Both the position numbers and the translations under genes were made by a program. Source: Nepenthes gracilis (Eukaryota; Streptophyta; Magnoliopsida; Caryophyllales; Nepenthaceae). Taken from it: a DNA stretch of 64,000 nucleotides. Location of the stretch: positions 62,001 through 126,000 of the forward strand of contig BSYO01000031.1 of assembly GCA_033239525.1 (NCBI GenBank), in the 5' to 3' direction. Within the stretch, counting starts at the first letter, position 1; each line of letters opens with the position of its first letter. The notes under the pieces were generated by a model that saw only the letters and a list, made by a program, of their open reading frames with translations, was not told where the DNA came from and did no database searches. This document shows positions 33,731-43,342 of this stretch, piece after piece.

Positions 33731-35755
33731 ATGGCGCCAGGAGTTAGAAGCATTGCTTCCACAGTGACGCTTGATAAGCTCAGGGAGATCCGGGCTCGAT
33801 ACCAGATCCCTGAGTCTATGGCTATGGTGATTCCGGAGCCGCGTGATAGGGCGCTGTACCCTCCGGATGGCTTTATCACCGTTTATGAGGCCGACCTTAA
33901 AGGCGGGCTACAGTTTTCCATCCCGATGGACCTCTACGACATTATGAGGGCGCTTGGCGTGCCTCTCGCCAGGCTTCAGCCGAATGCGATGAGGTACCTG
34001 GTGTCCTTGTGCGTCTTCTTTCGATGCCATGAGAGGCTCTTGACTCCTCTTATCGGGTCAAGGTCTTTGCCCGCCTTTACGTTGAGACCCGATTTGGATC
34101 GCGATGACCGCCCGAATTTTCTTCGCTATGTGGTGGCAACCCTGATTCCACGAGGGGGTGGAAGGACAAGTACTTCTTCCTTGGCGTTCTTACTTTGGCC
34201 ATTCCAATACGTGGGGGAATGTGGCTAGCCGATCTTATTCGACCCCTCCAGGAGGAGCGGAAGGAAGTGAAGGCGCGCGTGGACTTGGTGGCCGCTAATC
34301 TGTGGTCTTTCCACTTGAACAAGCGCAATATCTGGTAGGCGCCGATAAGCCGGGAAGCCAAGTGAGCCCCCAGGGACGAGAGCTCGCCCGTTCCTTCGAG
34401 AACCGGGGACCCACCCGAGCGCTCCGAGTGATGACGAGGATTTTGATATCGAGGACATGAGCAACGATGACGTGGGCTTCTCCGCCTACGAGGTCGGGAG
34501 CCGGGTTCTTTTCGAGTCTTCGAGACCCGGGGTCTCGCCACTTCTTTGCTAATATCTCGTCCCGGCCTCCCAGAGCCTGCGAGCGGAATGTAGAGCTTCC
34601 CGAGTCCTGCACCTCTTGTGATGTGATGATGACGATGACGTTCCCTCGATTAAGAGGATGAGGACTCGGAGCCTCTCTTAGGGGCCTCCGGATCCGGTGG
34701 TCTCGCCTTCACTTCCCTGGCCGATCTCGCCTTCAGCACCCGCGCAGAGATTTTTCCTCGTAGTGCGCGGTCCTCGGACACTCAGCCCTCTGATGACTTT
34801 GTTCCCGCGCTCCCGTTACTTTGCTGTAACGTCTCGGGCAGGATTAATCATCCTCCCGAGGACATAGGAGGCGGGGAGGCCGTGAGGGACTCTGAGAGGG
34901 TGATGTCGGCCGAAATGATCCAGGAGATGGTGGAGGTCGGGATTTGAGCGTCGACAAGCCTCGCGCCCCGGCCCTTCCGAGCGCCTGTTGCAGGCCGAGC
35001 GGTTACCGAGGTCTGGGGCGCCGACTTCGAGGCGACCTTCAGGTGGCTCTCGTTAGCCGATGAGTGCGTGATCGGAGGCGCGCGCCGCGGGCTTAAGAGC
35101 GGCCCACAGGAGTCCGAGTCCCAAGTGGAGTATGGCCCAGGGGATGACCCCCTCGTCTCTGAGGTAGCCCGTTGCTTCCTTCCTTTCCTTGCCTTTCATT
35201 GTTCATGCCTTGATGAATTTTCCTGTGGCAGCTCCAGAGTTTGATAGCCGGCCTCAACGGGCTAGTGGGAGTGATTGCTCAATCCCGCCTTGAAGTGAGG
35301 TCTTCGAATGTTGTTCGTGAAGCTGCGCAGCGGGTAGAGGCGGAGCTAGCTGGGGCAAAGGAGAAGATTGCTTCTCTTGAGGCTACCAACAAGGATTTGC
35401 CGCTTAGGCGAGCCTTCTTCAGAACCAATCCTCTTCTCCGGAGGAGAGATTGAGGACGCCCGTGCGCAGTTGTTGAGATAGCTCTGTCTTTGGGCAAGTT
35501 CCGGACGGCAGTGTTGTGATGTGCCGAGTGGCGCGACGATCTGTGTCCGCGATTTCTGTGGCCGTCATCGATCCTAGGAATGCTTTGGTGCCTCGAGCAT
35601 GGAGGACTCAGACGGCGTCGAGGAGGCCTTTCCCTGGCCCTCCTCAGGCTGGGCCTAATGGTGAACCTCTTACGCCTGAGGAAGCAGCTTCAGTGGGATT
35701 CTCGGGAGCCCATGAGGCTCAGAGAGAAAGAGGCCGAGCGGCACTTCCCTGACAT
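33731..35755 (+). pseudogene. X antisense gene: Transposase_28-like domain plus coiled-coil-like end, one intron
   Basis: The gene runs opposite to X gag. The ATG at 33731 opens a frame with the domain core GFITVYEADLKGGL at about 33870-33910 and LARLQPNAMRYLVS at about 33967-34008. These fit the plant 'putative gypsy type transposon' (Transposase_28) family. At a G5 run (34154-34158) the frame slips; the continuation WKDKYFFLGVL...LWSFHLNKRNIW ends at TAG 34336. An acidic stretch (DDEDFDIEDMSNDD, about 34425-34465) and a basic KRMRTRS near 34650 follow. A GT-AG intron is read at 35164-35231. The second exon, LQSLIAGLNGLVG..., looks like a coiled coil (heptad-like, Ala/Glu-rich, to about 35400). 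The end near 35755 is approximate. Its function is unknown; extra ORFs in Tat-lineage elements are known. The basic patch could be a nuclear signal, which is inference. Confidence 0.65.
35164..35231 (+). other. Intron of the X antisense gene (68 bp)
   Basis: GAG|GTAGCCC and TTCCTGTGGCAG|CTCCAG form a GT-AG pair with a T-rich interior and a TGCCTTGATG block that may contain the branch site. E4 has a 69-bp intron at the same protein position (DPLVS(E/K) | LQ(S/G)LI) with the same internal block. Confidence 0.7.
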
Positions 35756-35907
35756 GCTGCCCACTTGTCCTTTACTTCGTTTTTCGTTTTCGTCCTATTT
35801 GCACAGAAGATTTCTTTGTCATACTTGTACAGAAGATCTCTTTTTCTGAATAATACTCAGTCCTTTTTGCTTTAAAGCTTCGGACGTTCCTTTTGTGTCT
35901 TGTCGTT

Positions 35908-35926
35908 TTTTTTTTTTTTTTTGCGG
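35908..35926. repeat. Poly-T tract
   Basis: About 19 T residues in a row are directly visible, in the non-coding part of X. Confidence 0.9.
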
Positions 35927-36112
35927 CGCGTTGCCCAGCGCCTAACTTTCTGTTGCAAGACGGGCGACCTCCTTCAGACGTTTGACCCTTTACCCCCTTT
36001 TGGACTCAGGCGTTCAGCCTTTTCAGGGACTTTCAGTCCTTAGCCTCCCGGGTGTATTCTCGTTGTCTCGATTTCTAGGGTCGCTTTAGAATGCGGGTTG
36101 AACTTCCGAGTC

Positions 36113-36460
36113 ATGGCCTCAAGGGCTAGGCCTCTGGGGCCGCTGGCCGCAATAGGAGTTTTGAATGACTTCAAGGGCCCGGCCTGGGACCGCCGGTCAC
36201 ACTTAGGTTTTTGAATGACCTCAGCGCTCCTGGGCCTGGGACCGCTGTCACAAAGTTTTTGATGACCTCAAGGGCGGTCTGCAGGACCGCTTGGTCACAC
36301 CAAGTTTTGATGACCTCGAGGCGGCCTCTGACCGCTTTGGTCACAAGTTTTAAATGACCTCAAGGGGCTGACCTCGGACCGCTTTCGTCACGGCCCCAGT
36401 TTTGATGACCTCAGGGCCCGGCCTCTCTGGGACCGCCTCTTGGCCACACCAGAAGTTTTG
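36113..36460 (-). repeat. X internal tandem repeat, about 44-57-bp units, seven copies
   Basis: A unit with TGACCTCAAGGGCCCGGCC, GGGACCGC, GGTCACAC and AGTTTTGA recurs starting near 36113, 36166, 36217, 36263, 36311, 36355 and 36406. It lies between the gag remnant and the antisense gene. Related GCGGTCCCAAAGCCGG-type words occur in the matching spacer of T near 52725-52755. Tandem repeats in this place are known in Tat-lineage elements. Confidence 0.8.
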
Positions 36461-36686
36461 TTTGTTGAATGCCGTGAGTTCTTTGGCTTCCCGCCGCTCG
36501 GGGCGGGCCCGGCTTCGCGGGGAAGCGGCCGAGGAGAGAGCATGGAAACAACCGTTGTAAGGGTAAAAATTCACGCTTTATTAATGCATATTTTTCTTAC
36601 ATTGAGTGGCCTCAAGGTTTTTGTCCCTTTTTTCTTTTTTTTCTTTTTCTCTCTCTCTCTTTTTTTTTTTATTTAGTCCGCGCTTA

Positions 36687-37440
36687 TTATGTTCTTGCCG
36701 AGCGGTATTGATCGGCCTTTCTCTCCCCGCTCCGGGGCCGCGCCCGGTCTTCGCAGAAGTGGTCGAGATATCCTTCATTGCCCAACCGCTCGAGTTCCGC
36801 CTCCGGAGCTTCTTGGCAGTCTTCGGTGTCGTGGGCGGGCCGCCATGGTGGGCGTATTCCCATTTGCCGCCTCCCCTCCGGGTTTTCAACGCTTTGGGCC
36901 ATCTTAGGAACTCTTCGTCCCCGATCCGCCTCGGGGATGTTGGTGACGGAGTCGGCGAAGGCCAATGGGCCTCGAGTGCCTTTCTCCCCGAGTGACCATC
37001 CGTTTGGGTATATCGTTCGGGATGGCCGTGGGGTCTTCCAGTGGGCGTTCGCCCATGCTTTCCCTTCCCCCGTCCGGGGGGCGGGGGTCTTCGATGCCGC
37101 CGGGGCGAGTTGCTTCGGCCGGCCTTGGGTCCAAAGACAATCTTCCCGAGCCTTTTGAGCCCCCTTCTTCAAGGGGCCGAACTCATGGACTTCTTTTGTT
37201 GAGGTAGTCCCTCAACTCGCCAGAGCCCGTGCCTTGGGGGCCGCTGCCCGAGCGCCGTGGGGCGCGGGCTTCTGAGCGTGGGCCTAGAGTGTCCGCCCGC
37301 CGCGGGAGGCTGCGGACGGCCCTCGGTGGAGGCTGTCCACCTGCGCGGCGCCGCCACGCACGGTGCCGGGGCGCGCTTGTTCCGCGTGGCGGTCTTCTCC
37401 TCGGGCGGACGCTTTGCCTTGTCTGTTGAACATTCTTGGG
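36687..37440 (-). pseudogene. X gag remnant
   Basis: On the minus strand an ATG near 37437 opens MFNRQGKASARGEDRHAEQ. Frames then continue with interruptions to a Gag C-terminal stretch HDTEDCQEAPEAELERLGNE at about 36785-36845, which resembles the GH(D/S)T(E/N)(D/E)C..L..EIE.L...GYL motif of Tat Gags. The central retrotransposon-Gag domain seen in T is not present, so X gag is internally deleted. The frame ends in the T/A-rich stretch near 36660. Confidence 0.6.
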
Positions 37441-37490
37441 GTTTGCTTGTTGGGGGTGGGAAGCCGCTTAGTTTTTTTGTTATTCCTTTA

Positions 37491-37507
37491 TTCCGACGAG
37501 GCGCCAA
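37491..37507 (-). promoter_or_regulatory. X primer-binding site (TTGGCGCC type)
   Basis: On the minus strand TTGGCGCCTCGTCGGAA directly follows the LTR end CGCAACA. TGGCGCC sites are typical of Tat and Athila elements and set the minus orientation of X. Confidence 0.85.
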
Positions 37508-38560
37508 TGTTGCGTTCGGTTCCCACCGACTTCGCTGGCCGCGAGTTGAGACGGGTGAGGGTCACCCGGAGGATGACCCGCTATGGCCGAGATGCAGGAT
37601 GTTGACCCCCGGCGGATCTCTCTTGGGACTCGAGGGGGGACGCCCGGTCCGATCCGTAGTTAACCGCAAACTGAAGTGGGTGACGTGTTGGACACGAGAT
37701 GAGGATTGAGACCGGATGTTTTAACTGGAAAACCTCCTCTTGAATGGGGAGGAAAAACCACTAGGCACAGGGCCTGTAAAGAGCTTCACTATATGGGTTG
37801 GAGATTTTACAGAGTACAGTTGTGAGGGTTAATCCCTTCCCTATCTCCCGTTTTGTGTTTATCTCCTAAGGAAGCTATACTCGTTGGGAGCCTTTTTACA
37901 CGTCTTTGAGGAGTTGGCGTAGAGAGGCAGAGTGCCAAATGGAAGCTTTTAGGACTTAGAGTCGCGTCTGGAGAGCAACCTTGTGTATTTCTGGATGGAC
38001 CTCTCTCTCTCAAAACCTCCCTGGAAAGGAGGTCTTGCCGTGTATTTATAGTGGAAGTCGGGCCGTTGGGGAGTGGACACGTGTCGTCCATCCGGCGGTT
38101 GAGGAGCTGGTCCACTGGCCTCCTTTAATGCAACTGAGATGTGGATAGGGACATGCGTACGGCGCCGATGCAGCTTTTGAGTGTGTCAGGTGTACAGGAA
38201 CCGGATATCTGCCTTGATTTGACTAGTCGTGCTCGCTGATAATCGGCGACCGGCAGCGGCTGCAGCTTTGAAATCGACGAAATAGGCAGTGGCGCTCACG
38301 CTGATGACCGTCTTTGTTCGGCCCAGTAGCAAGTCCCCTCAAGCTCGCGGGCTTTGTGAGGGAGGATTTGCTCTTGCGGGGTCCCTCCTGGGGGAAAGTC
38401 TCGAGAGATTCTTCTTGGCCGCTCGGGCGGTGCGAGACCTTGGGTTGCCGCCCCTCGGGGCCTCTCACTTGGGCCATTTGATCTCTTCTGCCTGTGGGAG
38501 CGTTTCTGGGCTTCTTTAATTGGGCCGTGCTTTCATGGGCCTTTGTACTGGGGCCCAACA
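37508..38560 (-). repeat. X 5' LTR, complete (1053 bp)
   Basis: On the minus strand it starts TGTTGGGCCCCAGTACAAAG and ends CGCAACA. A TATA box (TATAAATA) maps to 38043-38050 on the minus strand, with CT-rich leader sequence beyond. The U3 half matches 33039-33392 and the E4 LTR. Confidence 0.88.
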
Positions 38561-38610
38561 ACGTTATAATTAGTGGCCGAATTATTTTCCATAATACCCC
38601 AGATCTAATC
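38561..38610 (+). other. Residual G2 leader before gag
   Basis: Only 50 bases separate the X LTR from the G2 gag ATG. No TGGTATCAGA primer-binding site is present here, although the inverted family copy at 32850 has one. Confidence 0.55.
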
Positions 38611-39480
38611 ATGGACTCTAACCATTTTGAAACATTAAGTCAACAATTAGCCTAATTAGTTTTCTGTTAACAACAATTACAAAATCATATGATTGCCATT
38701 CAAACTGACTTGGCCACTACTCATTAGATAAATTTAAATCTTGCAAATCGGGTTTTCACTTTAGCATTAGGGCCTCACTCATCAAATGCTGAAAACTCGG
38801 ATACATCACATAACAAGGTTCATTAACGAAGGCACAGCAGACGAACCCCTCGTAGACACGATCACAAGTCTAGATACTATGATCAAGAGCAGGACCTAGA
38901 TGATTACTTTTTTAAAAATATCAAATCGACGCCCTACTTTTGATTATTTGTTTGGACCATTTAGTTTTCACTCAATAGGTTTGGGATATGGACCGTTTTT
39001 TTGAATAGTATGGCGTGTCAGAAGACAGGAGAGTTCAATTTGCTAGCCTTAAGTTGACCAAAAATGCTTAATTATATTGGAAAAGTGTTAAGGACCTCCT
39101 TCTTAGACGTCAGGCCGCTCTTGTCTGGAATTAGACCGAAATGAAACGACGTCTTTAAGAGAAGTACTTACCTTGCTCTTACCGTAGCAGCTTACTCGAT
39201 CAGTGGAATGCCCTTCGATAGGGTAATCGATCCGTCACTGAGTATGTGACTCAATTCGATGATTTTCGAATGAGATGTCATATCATTGAAGACACGGCTA
39301 TGACATTGAGTAAGTTCCGGCAAGGACTACACGAGAATCTTAGGAGAAAACTTGTCCTTCATTGAGTTACGACTTTGGATCATGTGTATAATTTGGACTG
39401 AGATGTTGAGTTAGTTACCAAGATGCCGTATCGTCAATTCACATCACACACTTTTTCTCGCTTAGGATTAAAGGCGGTTC
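38611..39480 (+). pseudogene. G2 gag remnant
   Basis: It starts MDSNHFETLSQQLA, which is typical of a plant gypsy Gag N terminus. A Gag domain lies at about 39020-39365, with LYWKSVKDLLL, SYRSSLLDQWNALR, VTEYVTQFDDFRMRC and LHENLRRKLVLH. Stops interrupt it at sites where Gln, Arg or Trp codons are expected. The zinc knuckle and the protease active site are missing: sequence jumps near 39440-39480 from the Gag end to the middle of protease. Gag would assemble the particle; this copy cannot. Confidence 0.82.
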
Positions 39481-42400
39481 CACACTCCAGTCTATACAGC
39501 GTCTCTTGGATTGACACGTCTTCTATATCTGTCAAAGAACGTTGTCTTGTACCAATTTAATTTTTAGAATACAAAGATCACATTTTGTGTGACGTTATTC
39601 TAATAGACGTGGGTTATGGCATTCTCGGGCGCCCTTGTCTCTATGACTTAGATGTAACAATCCAAGGTTGTTCTAATTCCTACTTCTTTGTTCACAAGGG
39701 AAAGAAGATTCTCCTCTATCCCCTAACCCCAAAACCGACAACTCTCCACAAAGACAGGACTGTGGTAACAACCAAAGGATTACATATTATGAGTCCCACA
39801 GCATTTGAATGGGCCACTATCAGCGAGTCAGTTGTGTTTGCTATTATTGTCCTCGAAACCCTTCCGAACTCTTTCATACCAATTCCTCATATGGCTTGTT
39901 AGATTCTCCAAAACTTTTAAGATGTCTTTCCTGAAGACCTCCCCAATCACTTACCACTTTTACGCGAAATTTAATATGCTATTATTTCGTTCCAGATGCG
40001 TCACTTCCAAACCTGCCTCATTATAGGATGAATCCCATTGAACATGCTGAATTCCAGAGACAAGTTGAAGAACTCCTTCGCAAGGGATTTGTTCGAGATA
40101 GTATGAGTCCCTGTGCGGCACCCACTCTCTTAACACCTAAGAAGGATGGGTCTTGGAGGTTGTGTGTTGATAGTGGAGCAATCAATAAAATCACTGTGTA
40201 AAATATCGTTTTTATTCCTAGACTTGATTACATGTTAGATATAATGGCTGGTGCCACAATCTTTTTCAAAATTGATTTAAAGAGTGGTTACCACCAAATC
40301 AGAATTCGTCCTGGGGATGAGTAGAAGAAAGCCTTCAAGACAAAGGATGGCCTTTTTGAGTGGTTGGTCATGCCTTTTGGGCTTTCTAACGCACCAAGCA
40401 CTTTTACGAGGGTTATGACCCAAGTTTTATGGCTTTTTATTGGACAGTTCTTAGTGGTTTATTTTGATGACATCCTCATTTACAGTAAGACCAATGAGCA
40501 ATATTTAGAACATCTCACACATGCTTGCCTTACTCTTAGAAAAGAAAGCTTATTTGCTAACTTGAAGAAATATTCCTTCTTCTTAGATAAAGTGGCATTC
40601 CTGGGCTTTATTGTTTCTTTTAATGAGGTTTCTGCCGATCCTACAAAGATCCAGGTAATCATAAATTGGCTGGAACTCAAGTCCATCCATGAAGTTCGAA
40701 GTTTCCACGGCTTAGTCACATTCTATCGCCGATTCATCAAACGCTTTAGTACGGTCATGGCTCCCCTCACTGAGTGTATGAAAAAGGGTGACTTCGCCTG
40801 GTCTTCCGATGTTACCAAAACTTTCAAACTCATCAAAGAAAGGATGACAACAGCTCCCGTCATGCGGCTTTCTGATTTCTCCAAAGTATTTGAAGTAGAG
40901 TGTGATGCATCAGGCATAGGCATAGGAGGAGTTATTAGTCAAGAACGCCACCCAATTGCCTACTTTAATGAAAAGTTGAATAATGCCAAGCGGCGATACT
41001 CTACTTATGATAAGGAATTGTATGCTATCGTACAAGCCTTACGCTATTGGCGTCATTACTTGCTACCTCAAGATTTTGTGTTTTATTCGGATCATGAAGC
41101 TCTTCTGTTCCTTAACTCCCAGAAGAAAGTGAATTATAGGCACGGTCGATGGATTGAACATTTACAAGCCTATTCTTTTGTCTTGAAGCACAAGAAAGGA
41201 GCTGAGAACCAAGTAGTCGATGCCTTGAGCCGCCGCTTGACCTTATTATCTGTTATTTAAGTTAAAATTGTTGGCTTTGAAAGACTTAAGGAAGAATATA
41301 AATCTTGCCCTGATTTTAGCAAAATCTTCCTTGTTTTGTAGTGTCGGCACTTGGACACCACGGACTAATTCCGTTTTCATGATGGGTACTTATTCTGAGT
41401 TAATAAAATTTACATCCCGAAAACATCTGTCCGAGGCTTTATAGTTTGGGAAGTTTATGCCGGAGGTTTAGCTAGCCATTTTGGACGTGATAAGACAATT
41501 GAGGAGGTTGAGCGACAATCTTATTGGCTTAGTTTGAAGAAAGATGTGGCCAAGATCGTCAGTACTTGTCGAACATGCCAACTAGCTAAACACACAAAGC
41601 AAAACACCGGCCTCTACACCCCTCTACCTGTATCTAATGGTCTATGGCAGGACGTAAGCATGGATTTTGTATTAGGACTTCCATGTACTCCTAAAAAGCA
41701 TGATTCCATTTTTGTCGTTGTGGATCGTTTTTTTAAAATGGCCCACTTCATCCCTTGTAATCGGACTGTTGATGCTTCTCGAATTGCTCGCCTTTACTTC
41801 GCTAAGATTGTTAAGCTATATAGTCTTCCTAAAACTATTGTTTCTGATAGGGATGTTCATTTTACCAGCTATTTTTGGAGGACCCTGTGGCACATGGTCG
41901 GTACCAAACTAAAATTTTTCGCTACATACCACCCTCAAACAGATGGTTAAACCAAAGTCGTCAATCGAAGCTTAGGTAACTTATTACGGTGTCTAGTCCA
42001 AGAGCATCTTAGGAATTGGGACATGATTTTTCTCACTGCCCAACTTGTATATAATAGCTCTTTCAATAGATCCCTAGGTATGAGTCCATTTGAAGTTGTG
42101 CATGATTATAAACCTCAAAAACTATTGGACTTTATCTCGATATCTTCACATGTTAGTGTGTCCATGACGGTTGAAGTTTTTGCACAATACCTTCGTGACT
42201 TATATATCGAGATCAATAAATAATTGGAGGCCAGCAATGCTTCATACAAACTTCACGCTAGTTCACATAAAAGACACATTGAATTCAATGTAGGAGATTA
42301 TATTATGGTTCGAATCAGACCAGAGCGGCGCCTACCTAGGCACGCATCTAAATTGTAAGCTCGTAGTGTTGGTTCATTTAAAATTTTACTACGCATCGGA

Positions 42401-42860
42401 TCAAATGCATATATTATTGACATTTCATCTCATTTTTGTTTTCATCATACTTTCAATATGAAAAATTGAATTGCTTATAAAGGCGACTTTTTTCCACCTA
42501 TTGATCCCTTTGTCATCCCCCAAGTGCGCCACTTCTTGACTGTCCATCCACTTCTGTGCCACTTTCCTCCCTCCCGGCACACCACGATAAAATTGATACT
42601 ATTTTAAAAGAACAGATTATGTTTACCAGGGATGGAGCTGTTCAACGCTTCCTTGTACGTTGGGTTGGCCAACCAGAGTCTGATGATGCTTGGATCACTC
42701 GCGAGGTACTTCAGCAGTTTGACTCAGATCTTTTGGAGTTCTACCAGAGCCAGCAGAATTGCACTTTTTCAGGCCACAATCCAATTTCTTTCGGAGATAT
42801 CGGTCGCTCCGTCAGATTTCGGTCCCCTCTTACTCGAGTCTATCACTGTCGCTGAAGGGT
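39481..42860 (+). pseudogene. G2 pol remnant (partial PR, RT, RNase H, IN, chromodomain)
   Basis: The protease C-terminal half CDVILIDVG..LGRPCLYDLDV lies at about 39582-39660. Reverse transcriptase runs from about 40020 ([13 protein letters not shown]), with [25 protein letters not shown] and the catalytic YFDDILIYS at about 40459-40485. A 298-codon open stretch, 40364-41260, spans late RT and RNase H ([32 protein letters not shown]). Integrase lies at 41440-42230 (CRTCQLAKH, MDFVLGLP, VSDRDVHFTSYFW, YHPQTDG). A chromodomain lies at about 42585-42760 (IDTILKEQ, FLVRWVGQPESDDAWI, DLLEFYQS). Chromodomains are thought to guide integration to marked chromatin. Stops remain at several CAA, CAG and TGG-type sites. 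It is the best preserved pol in the window. Confidence 0.9.
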
Positions 42861-42932
42861 TGCACAGCTGCTCAGCTTATAGTTGGGAAATTGATTACTG
42901 ACGTTTAACTCGACGGGGTCGAGTTTCAGCCA

Positions 42933-42944
42933 CCCGGGGAGAAT
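42933..42944 (+). promoter_or_regulatory. G2 polypurine tract
   Basis: CGGGGAGAA and neighbouring bases sit directly before the right LTR, where second-strand synthesis would be primed. Confidence 0.7.
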
Positions 42945-43337
42945 TAATACGGACATCCGAGACAAAAATTCACTTTTGTTTACCTTCCAAATTAGTTTTG
43001 ATTTTATTTCCATTGATTTGCTTTTATTTAAGCAGATATTTGGTAGTATTTTCTATTTGATTTCCTTTCCACTTCTACAATTATTTGATTATACTTTTGT
43101 TTCCAATTTTCTTTCGTATTAAATTCTCTATATAAGAATCCTTATGGCTATTATTTAGAGGACATTGATGATTGATGAATGAATATTTAAAAAATTAATT
43201 ACAATTAGCAATTGTGACTTCCTTTCCCCTCTCTCCCTTGATTGTTTCTCCTTCGTGTCTCTATCCCTCTAGTCTCCCGTTTTGGTCTTTACCCATCTAT
43301 TATTTTTCTCTCTACTTTTCATTTCCTCCCTATATCA
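42945..43337 (+). repeat. G2 3' LTR
   Basis: It starts TAATACGGACATCCGAGAC (TG changed to TA) and ends CTCCCTATATCA. It aligns with the left LTR over 375 bases with scattered substitutions. AAATC follows. Confidence 0.88.
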
Positions 43338-43342
43338 AAATC
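43338..43342. repeat. G2 target site duplication AAATC, right
   Basis: It matches 31416-31420 exactly. Confidence 0.85.

Larger units (their letters stand above)
33039..38560 (-). mobile_element. X: non-autonomous Tat-like element with an antisense gene
   Basis: The 5' LTR is on the right (37508-38560), followed on the minus strand by a TTGGCGCC-type primer-binding site, gag remnants, a tandem repeat, an antisense gene, a polypurine tract and a truncated 3' LTR (33039-33392). No reverse transcriptase or integrase is present, so it depends on other elements. T (46.1-58.7 kb) shares its polypurine tract and antisense-gene type, and E4 (62.9 kb) shares its LTR. The left side is cut, so the target duplication cannot be checked; the bases after the right LTR are ACGTT. 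Confidence 0.82.
31421..43337 (+). mobile_element. G2: chromodomain Ty3/gypsy element, rearranged and carrying X
   Basis: The left LTR (from 31421) and right LTR (42945-43337) align over about 375 bases. Both outer edges carry AAATC, so all sequence between belongs to one insertion event plus later nested changes. Coding sequence on the plus strand runs from a gag start at 38611 to a chromodomain ending near 42760. Between the left LTR and gag lie an inverted LTR-plus-leader piece of the same family (about 31796-33038) and the minus-strand element X (33039-38560). The order RT-RH-IN-chromodomain places G2 among the chromoviruses. Confidence 0.9.
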
